Positions 5,062 to 8,152 of a stretch of DNA of 8,152 bases are shown piece after piece; position 1 is the first letter of the stretch; each line of letters starts with the position of its first letter. The DNA comes from Thermoanaerobaculia bacterium. Its GTDB lineage: Bacteria > Bacteroidota > Bacteroidia > Chitinophagales > Saprospiraceae. The stretch lies in the NCBI GenBank assembly GCA_023151335.1, contig JAKLJF010000117.1, forward strand, positions 1 through 8,152. Reading direction: 5' to 3'. The notes under the pieces were generated by a model that did not search any database, was not told the origin of the DNA, and saw nothing but the letters and a program-made list of their open reading frames with translations. The position numbers and the translations under genes are program-made.

Positions 5062-7377
5062 ATGAAAAAAAACCAGCAGTATTATTCCTATTCCGACGAG
5101 CCGTTAACTTTGAAAACGCGCGTCCGGAACTACCAGCAGGCAGGCAGGGCGTTTTTGAAAGAAGCGCTCAAAGTAGAGGACCAGGTTTATTTGAACAAGA
5201 ATGCCATCAAAGGAAAGACGAAAGGACAGCTGCTTGTACTGGAAGAGGAAAAAAAAGTAAAAGACCTTACCACGGTAAGCTACAGGCAAATCTTCAGGGG
5301 CATACCGGTATGGGATGCCGCGGTGAGCATCCTGATTTCCGACTCGTTCGATATTTATGGAGCCTCTGTTTCAATTAAACCGGAATTGCATAAACAGAAT
5401 GAACTTTCAAAATTATCGCCGGAAGATTTTAATAAATTGAAAAAACAGATCGATGTAAAATTTCTGGAAACGGCTCTGGACAGCAAAAGGAATGCCTTGC
5501 GGTTGAAAAAATTCGGATCGGACCTTTCGGATATCAGGATTAAAATAAATGCCATTCAGCCCTACATCTATCAATACTTCGCAGAAGAACGGCAACACGG
5601 CGGGCACGACGAAAAAATAAAAGGCTTGTTCTATGATATTCCGGAACTTCAATTGCCCGAAGTAGATAAAAGCATAAAAGAAGGCGCTTACTATGGCGTA
5701 CTGGAAGTATTGTTCTCCACGGTAATGCCTTGGGGCGATCTGCACTGGCGGGTTTTTATCGAGATCAAAACCCAATCTGTACTTTATTTGCGCATACTGG
5801 CCGATAATATAAACGGCTATGTTTATGACAGCGATCCAGTCAGTTTTACCGGGGACACGACGATAACGCCGGGATCCGCGGTTGGTATACTCAACACCGC
5901 GCGAACGCCAAGACCCCTGCCGGGAATTTTTAGCAACAATCCACAGCCCTTGTCGGGCAATTACGTGGCGCTGGCCGAATTGCTGAATCCCGTGATCCCC
6001 CCTCCCACCCTTCCGCTCGGACAGGACTTCAACTTCAATGCCAACACGCCCGATTTCACGGCCGTAAACGCTTATTATCACAACGACGCCCTGTTCCGGA
6101 TGGTGGAAGAAATGGGATTTGACATGAATGCTTATTTTGACGGCACCATGGCCAATCCGGGATTCCCGGTGCCCGTCGACCACCGGAGCTTTTTCGATAT
6201 GGTCAATGCCTGCGCCCCGGGCAATATGTTCGGCAACGGCAGCGGCGGTTTTCACTATGGCCTGGTGGAGTCGGGTCAGCCGGTGGGTATCGCCTGTTGC
6301 TGGTCGGTTGTATTGCACGAATTCGGACATGCCATCCTGTGGGACAACGTCCATTCTCCGAATTTTGGTTTTGCGCACAGCGCCGGCGACAGCCTGGCTG
6401 CCATACTCAATGACCCCCGCTCGAAAGCGCCCGACCGTTTTATGACATTTCCCTGGCTGACGCTGGCCAATCCGGGAATCGACCGCCGGCACGACCGCGA
6501 TGTCGCGACGGGCTGGGCCTGGGGAGGCGTGAATGACGATGGCGGCTATGGCAGCGAGCAAATTTTATCCACTTCGCATTTCCGGGTGTATCGCTCCCTG
6601 GGCGGCGATCATTCTGATTTGCTGGAACGCGAATTTGCCGCGCGGTATATGAGTTATTTGATTTTCTACGGCGTAGGGCTGTTAACACCTGCAACCAATC
6701 CAAATTCGCCCGAAGAATGGGCCGGATACTTAATCACAGCCGATTTGGCAACCAGTAACTTCGAGGGCCAACCTCGCGGCTGCGTCCACAAAGTGATCCG
6801 CTGGGCATTTGAAAAACAGGGCGCTTTTCAGCCGCTGGTCGCTGTGCCGCCGATCACCACACCGGGCGCTCCACCCGCCGTGGATGTTTACATCAACGAT
6901 GGCAGGAATGGCGAATATTACTTTTCAAGAGACATCTATGATTCTTCAGAAATCTGGAACCGCCGCTTGCGCGATGGTAATGCCACGCACCAAAAGCCCC
7001 TCATCGGGCAAAGGAATTTTGCTTATGTCATCGTGCACAACCGGGGAACACAAACCGCGAACCGCGTGACCGTCAGGGGATACCGGAGCGCGGCCTGCTG
7101 TTGCGGTTCCGACAGCCCGGAATTATTGACCTGGCCTAATGATTTCATTCCCATGCTCACCCCGTTCGCCGGGCCTTACGTCATCCCAAGCAATTCTTAT
7201 GTGGTGGCCGGCCCGTTCGAGTGGATACCGGAACAGGAAGGCGAAAAATTATTGTTTGCAGCCGATGCGCATGGGGATCGCTCCAATCTTTCCAATATAC
7301 CCTCCGGCGAAAGCGTTGCTGTAAATCATTTTGTACCGTTTGACAATAACATTGCCATTCGTCGCATGCCGATGTAG
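5062..7377 (+). CDS. Predicted zinc metallopeptidase-like protein (HEFGH) with C-terminal beta-sandwich domain
   Basis: The 771-residue product looks like a distant relative of gluzincin peptidases. Residues 1-250 include an FTP/PepSY-like propeptide-type stretch (TVSYRQIFRGIPVWDAAVSI, 71-90) and a second similar strand-rich stretch (207-245). The core carries YYHNDALFRMVEEMGF (338-353), like the M36/M4 region before the active site, then VVLHEFGHAI (416-425), an HExxH zinc motif with H419, E420 and H423. Further on, AHSAGDSLAA (438-447) holds H439 and D443 where thermolysin-like enzymes have Glu and Asp. A conserved-looking block ATGWAWGG...YRSLGGD (482-516) and KVIRWAFEKQG (577-587) follow. 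Residues about 606-771 form a CARDB/Ig-like domain, VDVYINDGRNGEYYF to VPFDNNIAIRRM. Cys clusters occur at 412-413 and 679-681. There is no N-terminal signal peptide or membrane segment, unlike most M4/M36 enzymes, so it is either cytoplasmic or exported by another route. Activity is unproven; the substrate is unknown. Confidence 0.75.
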   Translation: MKKNQQYYSYSDEPLTLKTRVRNYQQAGRAFLKEALKVEDQVYLNKNAIKGKTKGQLLVLEEEKKVKDLTTVSYRQIFRGIPVWDAAVSILISDSFDIYGASVSIKPELHKQNELSKLSPEDFNKLKKQIDVKFLETALDSKRNALRLKKFGSDLSDIRIKINAIQPYIYQYFAEERQHGGHDEKIKGLFYDIPELQLPEVDKSIKEGAYYGVLEVLFSTVMPWGDLHWRVFIEIKTQSVLYLRILADNINGYVYDSDPVSFTGDTTITPGSAVGILNTARTPRPLPGIFSNNPQPLSGNYVALAELLNPVIPPPTLPLGQDFNFNANTPDFTAVNAYYHNDALFRMVEEMGFDMNAYFDGTMANPGFPVPVDHRSFFDMVNACAPGNMFGNGSGGFHYGLVESGQPVGIACCWSVVLHEFGHAILWDNVHSPNFGFAHSAGDSLAAILNDPRSKAPDRFMTFPWLTLANPGIDRRHDRDVATGWAWGGVNDDGGYGSEQILSTSHFRVYRSLGGDHSDLLEREFAARYMSYLIFYGVGLLTPATNPNSPEEWAGYLITADLATSNFEGQPRGCVHKVIRWAFEKQGAFQPLVAVPPITTPGAPPAVDVYINDGRNGEYYFSRDIYDSSEIWNRRLRDGNATHQKPLIGQRNFAYVIVHNRGTQTANRVTVRGYRSAACCCGSDSPELLTWPNDFIPMLTPFAGPYVIPSNSYVVAGPFEWIPEQEGEKLLFAADAHGDRSNLSNIPSGESVAVNHFVPFDNNIAIRRMPM

Positions 7378-7421
7378 ACGGCATTTCACTTTGTTGTATA
7401 TTATCGTTTTTATTACTATTT

Positions 7422-7480
7422 GGCGGGCATTTCTTCGCAATCTCCGTTTTGTCCGGAGCAGTGCCGTTGGAATGCCCGCC
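7422..7480 (+). terminator. Nested hairpin after the metallopeptidase-like gene, probable terminator
   Basis: A perfect 10-base inverted repeat, GGCGGGCATT at 7422-7431 and AATGCCCGCC at 7471-7480, is followed directly by TTTT (7481-7484). Inside it is a second stem, CTCCG at 7442-7446 with CGGAG at 7454-7458. It begins 44 bases after the stop at 7377 and ends 22 bases before the next ATG at 7503. The GC-rich stem with a short U-run suggests termination, but the loop of 39 bases is long and the U-run is short. It could instead be a structured leader for the downstream gene. Confidence 0.5.
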
Positions 7481-7502
7481 TTTTATCTATCCGTTACAGG
7501 TC

Positions 7503-8152
7503 ATGAAACTCAATATCCGATTGCTGCTTCCGGTTGTTTTGATAGCCGGTTTACGCGCCGGTATGGCGCAAACTGTTTTCCCCGAAACCGCCGCGCTTTG
7601 GCAATGCAAAGAAATCACGCTTTTTGGCACGCTTGAGATATTTTACGAACTGTGCGACGATACGGTGATCAATCAACAGCAGTACAAGAAAATATCAAGG
7701 TATTCGCTTGATTCAAATGGTGAACCCGTAAATAAGATGTACGCGGGCGCCAGCCGGGCGACAGGCGACACCGTTTATTACATACCGCCCAACCTGTCGG
7801 TCGAAAGGCTTTTATATGATTTCAGCCTGGAAAAGGGAGATACCATTGCTCTGATCAATTTCGACAATACGCCCGTCCAACTGATCGTCGACAGTACGGC
7901 CCTTGTAACCATCGACAACAAAGAATTCAAAACCATATTTTTCAAACCGAATAACCCGGTCATTGAGTTTTGGGTCGAAGGAATTGGCGGCAACCGGGGG
8001 CCGTTGACACGGGGATACCAGTTAATCGCCGACTATGAACCGCTCCTGGTTTGTTTTAAAGATTCCTCCCTTTTTTATGCAACAGGTGTGGCGGATTGTA
8101 TACTGGATTCGCTGCTGTTGTGTGACGCCACATCCGGTACATCTCCGGATAT
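7503..8152 (+). CDS. Secreted protein, N-terminal part, probable Type IX-sorted protein (runs off right edge)
   Basis: An open frame runs from the ATG at 7503 to the window end without a stop (216 codons plus two bases). The first residues, MKLNIRLLLPVVLIAG, followed by LRAGMAQTVF, form a typical Sec signal peptide with probable cleavage between A22 and Q23. The mature part contains FSLEKGDTIALINFDN, FWVEGIGGNRGPLTRGYQ, and LLVCFKDSSLFYATG. Similar wording (VEGIG-S-x2-GLL followed by a C-F-x2-x-G-x-x-LY block) is familiar from Bacteroidota proteins of unknown function that end in a Type IX secretion sorting domain. That domain, if present, would lie beyond the right edge. Pairs of Cys (C35/C51 and later C186, C198, C206) may form disulphides after export. 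The function is unknown. Only a poor AGG site, two bases from the ATG, is seen, but the signal peptide supports this start. The nested hairpin lies just upstream. Confidence 0.75.
   Translation, partial: MKLNIRLLLPVVLIAGLRAGMAQTVFPETAALWQCKEITLFGTLEIFYELCDDTVINQQQYKKISRYSLDSNGEPVNKMYAGASRATGDTVYYIPPNLSVERLLYDFSLEKGDTIALINFDNTPVQLIVDSTALVTIDNKEFKTIFFKPNNPVIEFWVEGIGGNRGPLTRGYQLIADYEPLLVCFKDSSLFYATGVADCILDSLLLCDATSGTSPD

Noticed and set aside
5413..6561. A 382-codon open frame on the minus strand opposite the metallopeptidase-like gene
   Set aside because: It is antisense to a gene with the HEFGH motif and a promoter, and its own sequence shows no domain.
7331..7636. A 101-codon plus-strand frame crossing the last spacer
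   Set aside because: It overlaps the end of one gene and the signal peptide of the next in another frame and would run through the hairpin; the reading from 7503 has a clear signal peptide.
1..8152. tRNA, rRNA, CRISPR array, insertion sequence or integrase
   Set aside because: No repeat arrays, transposase motifs, terminal inverted repeats or cloverleaf-like sequences were seen on either strand.

Overview
The window looks like chromosomal DNA from a Bacteroidota bacterium, probably of the Saprospiria/Lewinella-like kind. Three things point there. The intergenic promoters have TAnnTTTG-type -7 boxes. Shine-Dalgarno sites are weak or missing. A secreted protein at the right edge has a Bacteroidota-style signal peptide and resembles Type IX-sorted proteins. 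The coding DNA is moderately GC-rich by eye, and the spacers are AT-rich. Taxonomy is inferred, not tested.

Layout. The left 4.9 kb is all on the minus strand. Read 5' to 3' on that strand it holds: (1) a 456-residue protein with an N-terminal SIR2-like domain and a C-terminal TIR-like domain (4912-3542); (2) a 723-residue membrane-anchored nSTAND1 P-loop ATPase (3545-1374), joined to the first gene by a 4-base ATGA stop/start overlap; (3) hemW, the radical SAM haem chaperone (1340-201), which starts 33 bases after the ATPase stop; and (4) across a 152-base AT-rich spacer, the first 16 codons of a gene that looks like mscL, running off the left edge. A 149-base divergent spacer (4913-5061) carries promoters for both directions. 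The right part is on the plus strand. It holds a 771-residue predicted zinc metallopeptidase-like protein without a signal peptide (5062-7377), a nested hairpin that probably terminates it, and the 5' part of a secreted protein (7503 to the right edge) that is still open at the window end.

How the genes may work together. The SIR2-TIR and nSTAND1 genes are the most interesting part. Their domains (an NAD-active TIR-type fold, a SIR2-type fold, a STAND switch ATPase) are those of nucleotide-depleting immune systems, and the translational coupling suggests the two proteins act as one complex. In the SIR2-like domain the residues aligned with the catalytic Asn and His are replaced, so the TIR-like domain is the better candidate effector. 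The ATPase has one transmembrane segment followed by about 210 helical residues that would lie outside the cytoplasm, which suggests membrane or envelope sensing. hemW and mscL are housekeeping genes and probably only neighbours, although hemW is close enough to be co-transcribed. The metallopeptidase-like protein is unusual because a His sits where gluzincins carry their third zinc ligand, Glu.
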